From contig NZ_JABBDX010000003.1 of NCBI RefSeq assembly GCF_012847335.1, positions 222,238 through 286,237 of the forward strand: a stretch of 64,000 nucleotides of DNA, written 5' to 3'. Of this stretch, positions 18,112 through 26,947 are shown in pieces (the first letter of the stretch is position 1; each line of letters begins with the position of its first letter). This DNA comes from Psychrobacter sp. MF31 (GTDB taxonomy: Bacteria; Pseudomonadota; Gammaproteobacteria; Pseudomonadales; Moraxellaceae). The position numbers and the translations under genes were made by a program. The notes under the pieces are model-generated. The model saw only the letters and a list, made by a program, of their open reading frames with translations. It searched no databases and was not told the origin of the DNA.

Positions 18112-18132
18112 AGCAATAAGGTAAAAGCCAGC

Positions 18133-18402
18133 TTATTCAGCGGCTTTTTTCTTACGGCTACCAAACGCGCCAAAGCGTTTGTTGAAGCTTGCCACACGAC
18201 CTTCGGTTGATGCTTTACGCTGCTCACCGGTGTAAAATGGGTGCGATGCGCTTGAGATATCAAGAGGATAATATGGGTATTCTTTGCCTTCATATTCACG
18301 AGTGGCTTTGGTTTTAACCGTTGAACGAGTCAAAAAGTAAACGTCAGCGTTGGTGTCGTGAAATAAAACGTCGTGGTAATCAGGATGGATATCGTTGCGC
18401 AT
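18133..18402 (-). CDS. rpmE2: Type B 50S ribosomal protein L31
   Basis: The 89 aa protein starts [18 protein letters not shown] and contains [14 protein letters not shown] and a basic C-terminus [10 protein letters not shown]. It has none of the CxxC pairs of the zinc-binding A form, so it is the zinc-independent B type. B-type L31 usually replaces the A form when zinc is scarce under Zur control, but many species carry only type B. ATG 18402 is chosen; the longer frame upstream is the leader. A promoter is seen about 150 bp upstream, giving a leader of roughly 140 nt. Confidence 0.93.
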   Translation of the reverse strand: MRNDIHPDYHDVLFHDTNADVYFLTRSTVKTKATREYEGKEYPYYPLDISSASHPFYTGEQRKASTEGRVASFNKRFGAFGSRKKKAAE

Positions 18403-18788
18403 AATACACTCTCTTAAGTCCGGTGAGCTTGGCTCAAACTGAGGCACTAAGGACATTGTCAATCTAGCAAAAAAGTCACCAAACAATTTTGGCACTCACC
18501 ACCACATTGATGCACGCTTAGCCTTCCCCAGCGGGAAAAATAAATCGCGATTTTAACGGTTTTAGAAAAAAGTTGCAAGAAATTTGCGTCTGATAAAACT
18601 CTATTGTTAAGAATATCACATAAATAAACAGACATTATTAAGTATTTATAGTATAAATTTGATAATTTACTGCCGCTGTTTTAACCGCTATATTGTTAAA
18701 TAGGCATTGTTGTTAAAACAAGCATTAACTTATGATTCGATTAATTCATTATTCTGTCTTTTTCCCTCAAACTTTTAAGGATGCCATC
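18403..18788. other. Divergent intergenic region, rpmE2 / yceI
   Basis: 385 bp without a gene. It holds the long L31 leader and its promoter on the left. The right half is AT-rich and must contain the promoter of the YceI gene; I cannot pick a single convincing one. No clear Zur-type palindrome is seen. Confidence 0.6.
18550..18578 (-). promoter_or_regulatory. Sigma-70 promoter for rpmE2
   Basis: Minus strand: -35 TTGCAA (18573-18578), 17 bp spacer, -10 TAAAAT (18550-18555). The start site would be near 18543, leaving about 140 nt of untranslated leader before the L31 ATG. Confidence 0.6.
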
Positions 18789-19388
18789 ATGAAATTAATG
18801 AGCAAACCCTTTCTTAACACCTTAGCAGGCGTAAGCTTACTGCTGGCAACCGCTGCCAATGCCGCGCTACCCACCCAATGGCAGCTTGACAACTCGCACA
18901 CGCGCGTGGGCTTTTCGGTGGAGCATTTAGGATTTTCGACCACCATGGGGCATTTTGATAAAGTTAGCGGAACGCTTAACTACAACATCAAAACCCCCAA
19001 TAAAACGTCGATGAACTTTGTCATTGACACGGGTAGCATCAACACCGCTTTTGAAGCTCGCGACAATCATTTGCGCTCAGAAGAGTTTTTTAACGTTAAA
19101 AAATACCCAACGATGACCTTTAAATCCACCAAGGTTAATTTTTATAACCCACAGCAAGCTAAAGTTACGGGCGATTTGACTTTACTTGGGGTGACCAAAC
19201 CAGTAACGCTTGATGTGACCTTGAAAAAAATTGCCAACAGCCCGATGACCAAAAAGCCGGTCATTGGCTTTCGTGCCACGGGCATAATTGATCGCACTGC
19301 TTTTGGAATGAAAGCCTTTGCTGATGGCATCACCACCAAAGTACCCATTCAAATCGATGGCGAATTGGTCGAAAAAACAGGAAAATAA
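18789..19388 (+). CDS. YceI family periplasmic protein
   Basis: The 199 aa protein begins with a signal peptide (MKLMSKPFLNTLAG..., cleavage likely after ATAANA). The YceI lipocalin-like barrel follows: WQLDNSHTRVGFSVEHLG at the start, then GHFDKVSGTL, DNHLRSEEFFNVKKYP and FRATGIIDRTAFGM, which are family hallmarks. Related proteins bind isoprenoid quinones or polyprenyl lipids in the periplasm. The physiological role is uncertain. ATG 18789 has AAGGATGCCATC upstream; a start at 18732 would lengthen the N-terminus without a ribosome site. A strong terminator follows. Confidence 0.9.
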   Translation: MKLMSKPFLNTLAGVSLLLATAANAALPTQWQLDNSHTRVGFSVEHLGFSTTMGHFDKVSGTLNYNIKTPNKTSMNFVIDTGSINTAFEARDNHLRSEEFFNVKKYPTMTFKSTKVNFYNPQQAKVTGDLTLLGVTKPVTLDVTLKKIANSPMTKKPVIGFRATGIIDRTAFGMKAFADGITTKVPIQIDGELVEKTGK

Positions 19389-19434
19389 GCCACTCGGCGA
19401 TTTTTAAGCAAAGTGGGTGATCGTTAAATCAAAT

Positions 19435-19467
19435 AAAAAACAGCACTCTAAGTTGCTGTTTTTTTTT
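19435..19467. terminator. Terminator between yceI and lipoprotein gene
   Basis: AACAGCA / TGCTGTT stem, 8-base loop, six A before and nine T after; it can act on both converging genes. Confidence 0.85.
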
Positions 19468-19495
19468 GCTAAGTCTAAATGTTTAGCGCTAAATC

Positions 19496-19930
19496 TTAGC
19501 GAATTGGAACAATGTGCCAAACATCAAGCTTATTGTCGCCATTTTTATCGCCAGCGTTTTTGTCATTGGCATAAAAGTAGAGCGGTTTGCCATTCATTGC
19601 CCATTGGTATTTGCCATCTTCGCGTTTAAAGGCAGCAAACTGCCCTGACGCTTTGGCATTACTTGGCGCTAAAAATGCCGGCCAAAGGGTCAGACACGCC
19701 GAGCCGCATTCTGATTTGTTCATTGAGTCTTTATCAAAAGTATAAAGGGTCATATGGTTTTTAGAATCGACCAACATGCCATTTTTACTGGTGACAGGAG
19801 CGGTCATTGAGGTGGTGCTGTGAACCTCATGCATCCCTGAATTGTCCTCGCCAACCACGTTTTTGAGCGTTGAACATCCCGATACTGCTAAAACACCCAC
19901 CAATGCTGAAAGTAAAATCGTGTTTTTCAT
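19496..19930 (-). CDS. Lipoprotein of the COG4315 secreted-repeat family
   Basis: 144 aa. Lipoprotein signal with lipobox AVSGC (Cys at 19). The mature part has two copies of the family's Yx(F/W/Y)xxD-type repeat: LYTFDKD, and PLYFYANDKNAGD with the GD-NG turn, ending in DVWHIV. CGSACLTLWPAF between them has two cysteines that may form a disulfide. The function of this family is unknown. ATG 19930 with AAGGATATTATT upstream. It stands alone. Confidence 0.82.
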   Translation of the reverse strand: MKNTILLSALVGVLAVSGCSTLKNVVGEDNSGMHEVHSTTSMTAPVTSKNGMLVDSKNHMTLYTFDKDSMNKSECGSACLTLWPAFLAPSNAKASGQFAAFKREDGKYQWAMNGKPLYFYANDKNAGDKNGDNKLDVWHIVPIR

Positions 19931-20503
19931 AATAATATCCTTATAATTGTAATAAAAAACAATTGTAATAAAAAGTAAACTTGACCTGCTTTATATCTTT
20001 TAATTGATGTTAAAAAACCAATCGCAATTTAGTTATCCTCGTTTTGCTTGTCCTCGTTTTAGCGATTTTTACTATATCATTGCTGTTTTAAAAACGGGAG
20101 ATGCTGTTAAGCTATCGCTACAATACTATTGTTCAGTTACATAATAAATAACGAACTATGATGAATCCTTACTTTTAAAGGTAAACAAAGTTTTATATAT
20201 AAATTTAGCGGTAGATTTTCTTTTCTAATTTTGATTTAACCAACTTCTGATTTGACAAATGGTCGCATGTTATCTGTTATCGAAATTTAGCATTCATTGA
20301 CAAAACTTACCTAACCACTTACGTATCTATAGCGATAATGTGGCGCAGTTTTTGTAAACTAGCCTTATCTAATCACTGACGCCAAATTTTTGATATTCCA
20401 ACTCCCAAAAGGGTGATCGCGTTTTAAAATCATAATAAGAATGAGAGCGCCCTACTGGCTGAATTATCAAATCAGCTTGCCAACAAAGGACAGTAACCAA
20501 CCA
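19931..20503. other. Divergent intergenic region, 573 bp
   Basis: AT-rich stretch between the lipoprotein gene (minus) and the FAD oxidoreductase (plus). No gene, RNA or strong palindrome is evident. It must contain at least two promoters. Confidence 0.5.
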
Positions 20504-22096
20504 ATGATCCCGTTGACCCAAACTTCTAAATCAGATCACGCCAAAGCTTCAACGCCTCAATCAAGGCTCAGCGTTGCCAATAACGCCAAAACCGCATCGC
20601 GAGTGGGAATTTTAGGCGGGGGAACGGCAGGGTCGACCATTGCCATTCGTTTGGCAGCGCTTGGGGTTGAGACGTTTTTATTTGAACAAAAGGCGTCACT
20701 GATTGACGGTCCGCCGATGTGTCATTTGCATGCCGGCGGCAACTTGTACCGCGAAATTCCTGATGAGGACTGCGTGGCGCTGCTTGAGCAGTGCATTGAT
20801 ATTGTCAGGCTTTATCCTTATACCATCGATATTCGCCCAACGGTATTTGCCGTTCCCAACCGCGATGAGGGCGCGCCAGAAGATTTATTGCCAAGGCTTG
20901 AGACGTTGCAAAAGGCGTATCAAGCCCTTGTCGATCATGATGTGAATAATAAAGCCTTGGGCGAGCCAAGCGATTATTATCAGTTATATTCTCATGAGCG
21001 CTTGCTTGAGTTGGCAAAACTGCCTCAGGTGGAAGTGCCCTCAACGCTTGATGACTGGATGATTCCGGTTGCCAAATATTTGGACTTAAATAAGGTCAAA
21101 TTTCCACTCATTGCCGTTCAAGAATACGGCTGGAATATTTTTCGATTAGCAGCATCGGCAAAGCTTGCGCTTGAGCAATACCCTAACGCTCATGTATTGA
21201 CCAACACGATCGTGAACAACGTTGCCCCGCTTGATTGTGAAAACTGCACCAACGCGGATCATCATGTGAGCAAATGGCGCATTGATTATCAACGCCAAAA
21301 TGAACAAGTTCAGTCGGTTGAAGTCGATTTTTTAATCAATGCGGCAGGGTTTCGAACCGGCGTCATTGATGATTTGGTCGGCGTTTCGGTAACGCGGATG
21401 GTGGAGTTTAAGTCGTCTTATGTGACCCATTGGGACAACGCAGGCGGTCAAATCCCGGAAATTATCATTTACGGTGATCGTGGGACACCTGAGGGCATGG
21501 CGCAGTTAACGCCCTATCCGGATGGCTACTTTCAAATTCATGGCATGAGCAAATTTATCACTTTATTTAATGATGGCTTGGTCGCTTCAAGTGAGGATAG
21601 CGCTCAGCCGCCGCTTCCTAAAAAATACGTCGATTATATTGATAAGGGCTGGGACAAATCAGCGCTACAATCCCGCGCTCAGCAAGCCATTGAATATGTG
21701 GCGGAGTTTGTCCCAACCTTTAATAGCGCCCGAACGACCCAAAATGCGCTGTTTGGCGCTCAGCAAATTCCAGGGGTTGATGACACGCTTCGGGTTGCGG
21801 ATGTCAGCCTTTACCCTAACTTGCATTATGCTCGCGCCGAAAATGTCAAAGCGTCCTCAACGTTGATCGCGGCGGATGAGATTGTCGGTCAACTGACAGC
21901 GCTTAATATGGTTGATGAGACGCCCTATCAGCACTGCCGTCAGCAGCATGAATGGCAATATTTGGCTTATTTTGATGGCTCGCATATCGATGCCGTGGCT
22001 CGTGATTTGGCAATTGATCGCGGCTTTCCTGCATCAATGGCGCGGGTCAATCATGGTATCCGCGAGGTGGTGCTCAATAGCTTAACGCCAATATGA
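20504..22096 (+). CDS. FAD-dependent oxidoreductase
   Basis: About 530 aa flavoprotein. An N-terminal Rossmann motif GILGGGTAGSTIAIRLAALG binds FAD, then FLFEQK. NAAGFRTGVIDDLVG in the middle resembles the second dinucleotide/FAD-contact region of DAO-type enzymes. The substrate is not evident; there is no membrane segment and no metal motif. The start is uncertain: ATG 20504 has AAAGG 14 bases upstream, while ATG 20441 has no ribosome site but would add 21 residues. It is transcribed alone and ended by a strong hairpin. Related enzymes in Moraxellaceae are annotated only generically. Confidence 0.75.
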   Translation: MIPLTQTSKSDHAKASTPQSRLSVANNAKTASRVGILGGGTAGSTIAIRLAALGVETFLFEQKASLIDGPPMCHLHAGGNLYREIPDEDCVALLEQCIDIVRLYPYTIDIRPTVFAVPNRDEGAPEDLLPRLETLQKAYQALVDHDVNNKALGEPSDYYQLYSHERLLELAKLPQVEVPSTLDDWMIPVAKYLDLNKVKFPLIAVQEYGWNIFRLAASAKLALEQYPNAHVLTNTIVNNVAPLDCENCTNADHHVSKWRIDYQRQNEQVQSVEVDFLINAAGFRTGVIDDLVGVSVTRMVEFKSSYVTHWDNAGGQIPEIIIYGDRGTPEGMAQLTPYPDGYFQIHGMSKFITLFNDGLVASSEDSAQPPLPKKYVDYIDKGWDKSALQSRAQQAIEYVAEFVPTFNSARTTQNALFGAQQIPGVDDTLRVADVSLYPNLHYARAENVKASSTLIAADEIVGQLTALNMVDETPYQHCRQQHEWQYLAYFDGSHIDAVARDLAIDRGFPASMARVNHGIREVVLNSLTPI

Positions 22097-22127
22097 TGAC
22101 CGATGAAAATTTTAACTAAAAATAAAT

Positions 22128-22158
22128 AAAAAAGAGGCGGAATTGATGCCGCCTTTTT
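22128..22158. terminator. Bidirectional terminator, FAD oxidoreductase / LOG gene
   Basis: AGGCGG / CCGCCT stem with an 8-base loop, flanked by A and T runs, between converging genes. Confidence 0.85.
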
Positions 22159-22191
22159 GTTTTTCCTGATTGCAATATTACTTTAAAATGG

Positions 22192-22869
22192 CTAGCTTCC
22201 TGCCATTTTATCGGTATCCACCGGCTCATCAATTTTGACCAACACATGAAGTAAATCAATGGCTTCATCAATGGTGTTACAAACCACCAAGCGCTCAAGG
22301 TCGTCTTTTTTCATAAATCCTTGCTCAGCGGTAAATGCCAAATGCTCAACCAATCGATCATAAAAGCCATTAATATTTAAAATAATCATCGGCTTTTCAT
22401 GCTGATACAGCTGGCGCCACGTGGCGATTTCCATAATTTCCTCAAGCGTTCCCAAACCACCCGGTAAGGTGATAAACGCATCGGCGTATTCTGCCATCAC
22501 GGTTTTGCGCGTGTGCATGGTGTCGGTCAAATGCAGCCGCGTTAAGGCATCATGAGCGATTTCATGCTTGAGCATAAAGGTTGGAATCACCCCAACGGCT
22601 TGCGCGCCGCCTTTGATGATCTCGTCCGCAACAGCGCCCATAAGACCAATGCTTGCGCCGCCATAAACCAGCCCCATGCCATTTTGTGAAAGCTTTTGAC
22701 CAAGCTCGCGCGCGGCTTGCTCATAAACGGCATCGTTGCCAAGTCGTGAGCCGCAATAAACGGCAACCAGTGGCATCTCAAGTGTGGATTTGTCGATCGC
22801 CGCTTCAATATGAGCGATATCGCGACCCGTTAGTACGTTATAATTGTGGTTATTAATGGTCATTTGCAT
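22192..22869 (-). CDS. LOG family protein (TIGR00730 type)
   Basis: 225 aa Rossmann-like protein of the lysine-decarboxylase-like/LOG family, whose characterised members release the base from nucleoside 5'-monophosphates (cytokinin riboside phosphate ribohydrolases). Motifs: VYCGSR near residue 38, GLVYGGASIGLMG, and the signature PGGLGTLEE with the catalytic Glu. Plant-hormone activity is not implied in this host; a nucleotide-salvage or clean-up role is more likely. ATG 22869 follows AAGGAGATTTT. It lies downstream of phoR on the same strand but is separated by 320 bp. Confidence 0.85.
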   Translation of the reverse strand: MQMTINNHNYNVLTGRDIAHIEAAIDKSTLEMPLVAVYCGSRLGNDAVYEQAARELGQKLSQNGMGLVYGGASIGLMGAVADEIIKGGAQAVGVIPTFMLKHEIAHDALTRLHLTDTMHTRKTVMAEYADAFITLPGGLGTLEEIMEIATWRQLYQHEKPMIILNINGFYDRLVEHLAFTAEQGFMKKDDLERLVVCNTIDEAIDLLHVLVKIDEPVDTDKMAGS

Positions 22870-23189
22870 AAAATCTCCTTCAATATTTGTTTTTGGCTCA
22901 TCATTATTATGATTATTAGATTAGTTTTGACCCTCTCAAATAACTTCAAACTTTCAGCCCATTGGTTTTCATATCAACTTACTTTTTTATCTTAATTTTT
23001 TATCACTGTTTCACTGATCTGTTATTGCAACTTTATCTTAGCATACGCTAAAAGTGGTCTTGGTTACCACAGTTTATTGCTGCGTAATGGATATGTTGTT
23101 CTTAACTTTTTAGTAAGAAAGTAAGGATTTAAATTGCGATGACTAAAGCTAAATTTGATGGGGAAAATCTAAAAAAATGAGCGCAAAAG
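22870..23189. other. Intergenic region phoR / LOG gene
   Basis: 320 bp. A weak hairpin GTGGT-7-ACCAC followed by T in the minus direction (around 23053-23072) may end phoBR transcription. The remainder is AT-rich and should contain the promoter of the LOG gene; nothing else is visible. Confidence 0.4.
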
Positions 23190-24590
23190 CTAAAAGCAAT
23201 TGCGGCGATTGGCAAAAACAATGCGGAAAATGGAGCCTTCATTCTCGATTGAATCAATTTGCAGCCGAGCATCATGCTGATAAAGGACGTGTTTGACGAT
23301 GGCAAGACCAAGCCCTGTGCCGCCAGCATCACGGTTGCGACCGCTATCGACGCGGTAAAAACGCTCGGTCAAGCGCTCGATATGTTGGGGCGCAATTCCG
23401 ATACCATTATCGGTCACCAAGAACTCCATTCCCGATGTACCTTCGCACCAAGTGATGATGATGTTGCCACCTTTTGGGGTGTATTTGATGGCGTTGACGA
23501 CCAAGTTTTGCAGGGCGCTGGTGAGATAATGCACCGCGCCATAAATATGCTGCTGGCTTTGGATATCAAGGCTAATCTTATGACCAAAGTCTTTGTTATA
23601 CGTTTTAGCTTCTTCAAAAATTTGGGTGATGAGCGCAGGCATATCGATGCAAGTTTGGTCGGGCGCTTCGTCATTTTCAAGGCGTGAGAGCAGCAGCAAA
23701 TCGTTCACGATGTTATTCATGCGAACGGTTTGCTGGGTCATCAATTCAAAGCCGCGGCGCCAGTTTGGCGCGATATCCGGCTGGTCAGAAAAGGTTTCCA
23801 AATAACCCATTAAAACGGTCAGCGGCGTTCGCAGCTCGTGCGAGACATTGGCAACAAAGTCGCGGCGCATGTGCTCTAAATGCTGCAAGCGCGTGACATC
23901 ATAAATCATGAGCAGCTTTTCACTGCCAAAATGGGTGACTTCACATTTCAAATAACGGTTGGGATTTTGCCAAAATACCAAATGAATGCCGTTGTTAGGC
24001 GTTGCTGCGGTTTTGTAATAATGATGAAACTCGCTCACCGGAATCAGGTTTAAAATGCTGTTATTTTTATCGGCAGAGGTGAGCGATAATAGCTTTTCGG
24101 CGGCTTGGTTCCACCATTCAACCCCATCGTGGTCGTTGAGCAAAATCACAGCATTTTGTAAAGACAACAAGGAGCTCCTGATTTTTTTACTCAATCCCAA
24201 AAGTTGCAATTGCGCTTGCCGTTCTTGTTTGCGCCGCTCATAAAGGTGGGTTGCCACCGCGCCAAGCGTTCCTGCCATGTCAGGCGGCGGGTTGTTGGTA
24301 GGCTCGGCAATCCAAGCCAAAAAGCGCTGAGTGTGATACAGCCGCCAAAGCCCATAGCCAATAAAGGCAACAAAAAATCCCAGCCCCCAATAGTGACTAT
24401 AAGCACCAACAACTACCGCAACCACAAGCCATAGCATAAAAATGCGCGCATCCGCCCAAACCGACGGCGCTTGAAAGTTGGCATTATGATCGGGCGCTTC
24501 GGGCGCGCTCATGGGCAATAAAGCATCCTTTGGTTCAGGATTGGCAGGTTGCAAAGCGCTTGCGGCTGGGTCGAGGTTTTCTGTTGGCAT
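23190..24590 (-). CDS. phoR: Phosphate regulon sensor histidine kinase
   Basis: Membrane sensor kinase that controls PhoB. Residues 1-45 form a Pro/Ala-rich tail; two hydrophobic segments (about 50-66 and 69-85) make the PhoR-type short hairpin without a periplasmic sensor. A PAS-like region (about 125-235, with VILLNDHDGVEWWNQAAEKL) precedes the H box VSHELRTPLTVLMGY (His about 251). N box NLVVNAIKYTP, G1 DNGIGIAP and G2 GTGLGLAIVKH are complete. It starts 3 bp after the phoB stop, so it is co-transcribed with it. The longer-than-usual N-terminal tail is the only oddity. Confidence 0.93.
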   Translation of the reverse strand: MPTENLDPAASALQPANPEPKDALLPMSAPEAPDHNANFQAPSVWADARIFMLWLVVAVVVGAYSHYWGLGFFVAFIGYGLWRLYHTQRFLAWIAEPTNNPPPDMAGTLGAVATHLYERRKQERQAQLQLLGLSKKIRSSLLSLQNAVILLNDHDGVEWWNQAAEKLLSLTSADKNNSILNLIPVSEFHHYYKTAATPNNGIHLVFWQNPNRYLKCEVTHFGSEKLLMIYDVTRLQHLEHMRRDFVANVSHELRTPLTVLMGYLETFSDQPDIAPNWRRGFELMTQQTVRMNNIVNDLLLLSRLENDEAPDQTCIDMPALITQIFEEAKTYNKDFGHKISLDIQSQQHIYGAVHYLTSALQNLVVNAIKYTPKGGNIIITWCEGTSGMEFLVTDNGIGIAPQHIERLTERFYRVDSGRNRDAGGTGLGLAIVKHVLYQHDARLQIDSIENEGSIFRIVFANRRNCF

Positions 24591-24593
24591 GGA

Positions 24594-25289
24594 TTAGTCT
24601 TGAATGGAAAAACGATAGCCAATGCCGCGAACGGTTTGGATGGCTTTTGAGCAGCCGTAAGGCTCAAGCAGCTTTCGCAGCCGCCTGATATAAACATCAA
24701 TGGTGCGATCTTCAATATAAACGGTGCTGCCCCAAACTTGATCAAGCAGCTGATCGCGAGAATAAGCGCGCTCAGGATGGCTCATAAAAAATGCGAGCAG
24801 GCGATACTCGGTCGGACAAAGCTCTAAATGCTGACCGGAGGCGCTGATCCGGCGGCTGCTATGATCAAGGCAAAGCGCGCCGGCCTCAATCCGCTTATCC
24901 GCAGTGATCCCTTGAGCTCGGCGCAGCACCGCATTGATCCGCGACACCAGCTCGCGCGTTGAAAAGGGCTTGGTGATGTAATCATCAGCTCCAGCGTCCA
25001 AGCCTTGAACCTTATGATCCTCCTCGCCTTTTGCCGTGAGCATAATGACCGGAATCTCACAAAGCAGCGCGTCTTTTTTAAGCATCCGGCAAAAATCAAT
25101 GCCGCTTTGGTTGTTCGGTAGCATCCAATCGAGCAAAATTAATGCTGGGCGATGATCAACCACCAATTGATGCGCCTCAGCAACCTCCGCCGCTTGCAAA
25201 CAGTCAAACCCCGCCAATTCAAGCGTCATCACGATCATCTCGCGGATGGCGGCTTCATCTTCAACAATTAAAATTGGCTTTTGACTCAT
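24594..25289 (-). CDS. phoB: Phosphate regulon response regulator
   Basis: OmpR-family regulator. The receiver domain (about 4-120) has the acidic pocket ED, phosphorylation Asp54 in LLDWMLP, Thr85 and Lys107 in TKPFS. The winged-helix DNA-binding domain follows (TEYRLLAFFMSHPERAYSR, then DRTIDVYIRRLRKLLEP and VRGIGYRF). ATG 25289 (MSQKPILIVEDE) is preferred to an ATG 18 bp upstream, because GGAGAG lies before it and the protein then matches PhoB length (231 aa). A Pho box with a correctly placed -10 lies 49 bp upstream, so autoregulation is expected. Confidence 0.95.
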   Translation of the reverse strand: MSQKPILIVEDEAAIREMIVMTLELAGFDCLQAAEVAEAHQLVVDHRPALILLDWMLPNNQSGIDFCRMLKKDALLCEIPVIMLTAKGEEDHKVQGLDAGADDYITKPFSTRELVSRINAVLRRAQGITADKRIEAGALCLDHSSRRISASGQHLELCPTEYRLLAFFMSHPERAYSRDQLLDQVWGSTVYIEDRTIDVYIRRLRKLLEPYGCSKAIQTVRGIGYRFSIQD

Positions 25290-25337
25290 TGATCTGCTCT
25301 CTCCCATAACTGTGCCAACCTATTAAACCGGAAAATT

Positions 25338-25355
25338 ATGACAACTTGATGACAA
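25338..25355 (-). promoter_or_regulatory. Pho box and promoter of phoBR
   Basis: Minus strand reads TTGTCAT-CAAG-TTGTCAT: two 7-bp repeats differing by one base from the consensus CTGTCAT, with the standard 4-bp spacer. Ten bases downstream stands TTTAAT (25322-25327), the right distance for a PhoB-activated -10. The start codon of phoB is 49 bp past the box. Confidence 0.85.
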
Positions 25356-25383
25356 TGATGGTCTGGTTCATGATCACCCTTAA

Positions 25384-25839
25384 TTATTGCACTTCTAATA
25401 AAAAGGTCAATGGACCATCATTACTATTATCAACCTGCATATTTGCGCCAAACTGCCCCGTTTCAACACTTGCAAAACTGGCTTTGGCGTAAGTGACAAC
25501 CTCATCAAATAGCGCCTTTGCCAAATCCGGTCGCATCGCCCCGCCAAAATCCGGACGGCGACCGCTGTTTGTATTTGCCATCAAGGTAAATTGCGGCACA
25601 AGTAACAAACCGCCGCCCACTTGCGCCACATTTAAATCAAGCTTTCCAGCTTTTTGTGCATCGTCTTGATTTTCAAAAATGCGGTAAGTCAGTATTTTAT
25701 CAATTAATTTTTTGCCCGTTTCAATATCATCGTCATGACCGATGCCAATATATGCCAAAATACCGTGGTCGATGGCGCCGACAGTTTCGCCATCAACGCG
25801 AACACAAGCGCGGCTGACCCGCTGAATGACCGCTTTCAT
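25384..25839 (-). CDS. dtd: D-aminoacyl-tRNA deacylase
   Basis: Removes D-amino acids (and mischarged glycine) from tRNA. The 151 aa length is typical. Start MKAVIQRVSRACVRVDG, the PQFTLMAN motif near the middle (the SQFTL active-site strand, with Pro replacing the usual Ser), NSGRRPDF, and the Gly-cis-Pro motif NDGPLTFLLEV at the end. ATG 25839 follows AAAGGAGCGTT. It precedes phoB on the same strand, but the Pho box between them gives phoB its own promoter. Confidence 0.95.
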   Translation of the reverse strand: MKAVIQRVSRACVRVDGETVGAIDHGILAYIGIGHDDDIETGKKLIDKILTYRIFENQDDAQKAGKLDLNVAQVGGGLLLVPQFTLMANTNSGRRPDFGGAMRPDLAKALFDEVVTYAKASFASVETGQFGANMQVDNSNDGPLTFLLEVQ

Positions 25840-26018
25840 AACGCTCCTTTATTGATATGATCGACCAATTTTACTCAAAGCTTTGCTAAACATAGTATCA
25901 AAACCAAGCCATTACTTTTCCATTACAAATGATCGCAAGGCTTGCCGGCATGATACCATAAGGCAATTTTTACCCACTTATACTAAGTTTTATTTTTAGC
26001 AAATTTTTGGACAGTATT

Positions 26019-26855
26019 ATGACCTTATTTACCTCACTTCAGCAAATCGTCCCGCAGCAAAAGCTCAGCCTGCTTGCAGGTCGCCTCGCCGAAAGCCGCC
26101 ATCCGTTTGTCAAGCGCGCCATCATCCGAAGCTTTGCCAAAGCTTACGGCATCACCCTTGACGATTATGAGCGCGAAAGCTTGAACGCTTATGACAGCTT
26201 TAACGACTTTTTTACCCGCGAATTAAAAAATGACGCGCGTCAACTAGACACCACCGAAAATGGCATTTTAAGTCCGGCGGATGGCGTCATCTCGCAGCTT
26301 GGCGGCATTGACAAACAAAAACTGCTACAAGCTAAAGGTCGCTATTATGAGATTGGTCAGCTGCTTGCTGATCGTGATGATGGCAACGATTTTATTGATG
26401 GCAGCTTTGCGACCGTTTATTTGGCGCCAAGCAACTATCACCGCGTTCATATGCCCTTTGATGGCACGCTCGTGCAGACGCGCTACGTTCCAGGGTCACT
26501 GTTTTCGGTCAACACCGTGACGGCGGCAAATATTCCTGATTTATTTGCTCGAAATGAGCGCTTGGTTTGTCTGTTTGATACGGACTTTGGTCGCGCAGCG
26601 GTGGTGATGGTCGGCGCCATGATCGTTGCTGGCATTGAAACGGTCGCCACGGGCAAAATTGAGCGATCGCCAAACATTCAGCAGCAATCACACAATTTAA
26701 GCTTAAATAAAGGCGATGAGCTTGGCAGATTTTATCTTGGGTCAACGGCAATTGTGGTGTTGCCAAAAGCGGCGAAAACTGCTTGGCAAACTGACTTGAG
26801 TGCCGGAAGCAGCGTTCAAATGGGGCAACTGCTTGGGGTTAATCAAAAAACTTAA
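26019..26855 (+). CDS. psd: Phosphatidylserine decarboxylase proenzyme
   Basis: Membrane-associated, pyruvoyl-dependent enzyme that makes phosphatidylethanolamine. NDFFTRELK, SPADGVISQLG, the catalytic SNYHRVHMPFDG (His) and FYLGSTAIVV are seen. The LGST motif is the self-cleavage site: Ser at about 242 becomes the pyruvoyl group, giving beta and short alpha chains. 278 aa from ATG 26019; the frame begins upstream with a TTG that has no support. It is divergent from dtd. A long hairpin follows. Confidence 0.95.
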   Translation: MTLFTSLQQIVPQQKLSLLAGRLAESRHPFVKRAIIRSFAKAYGITLDDYERESLNAYDSFNDFFTRELKNDARQLDTTENGILSPADGVISQLGGIDKQKLLQAKGRYYEIGQLLADRDDGNDFIDGSFATVYLAPSNYHRVHMPFDGTLVQTRYVPGSLFSVNTVTAANIPDLFARNERLVCLFDTDFGRAAVVMVGAMIVAGIETVATGKIERSPNIQQQSHNLSLNKGDELGRFYLGSTAIVVLPKAAKTAWQTDLSAGSSVQMGQLLGVNQKT

Positions 26856-26860
26856 TCAGA

Positions 26861-26900
26861 AACCGCTAAAGCAGTTATAAAAATTAACGCTTTAGCGGTT
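26861..26900. terminator. Long hairpin after psd
   Basis: AACCGCTAAAGC and GCTTTAGCGGTT are perfect 12-bp arms; the loop can pair further (GTTA/TAAC). There is no T run directly after, so the termination role between these convergent genes is probable rather than certain. Confidence 0.6.
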
Positions 26901-26947
26901 CGGTTGTTCATCTTTTATTTAATTGAGCGTTAAACCGCCTTCAAAAG

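Noticed and set aside
18600-18700. Zur box controlling type B L31
   Set aside because: The AT-rich stretch has no convincing GTTATA-TATAAC-type palindrome, and it lies upstream of the promoter found.
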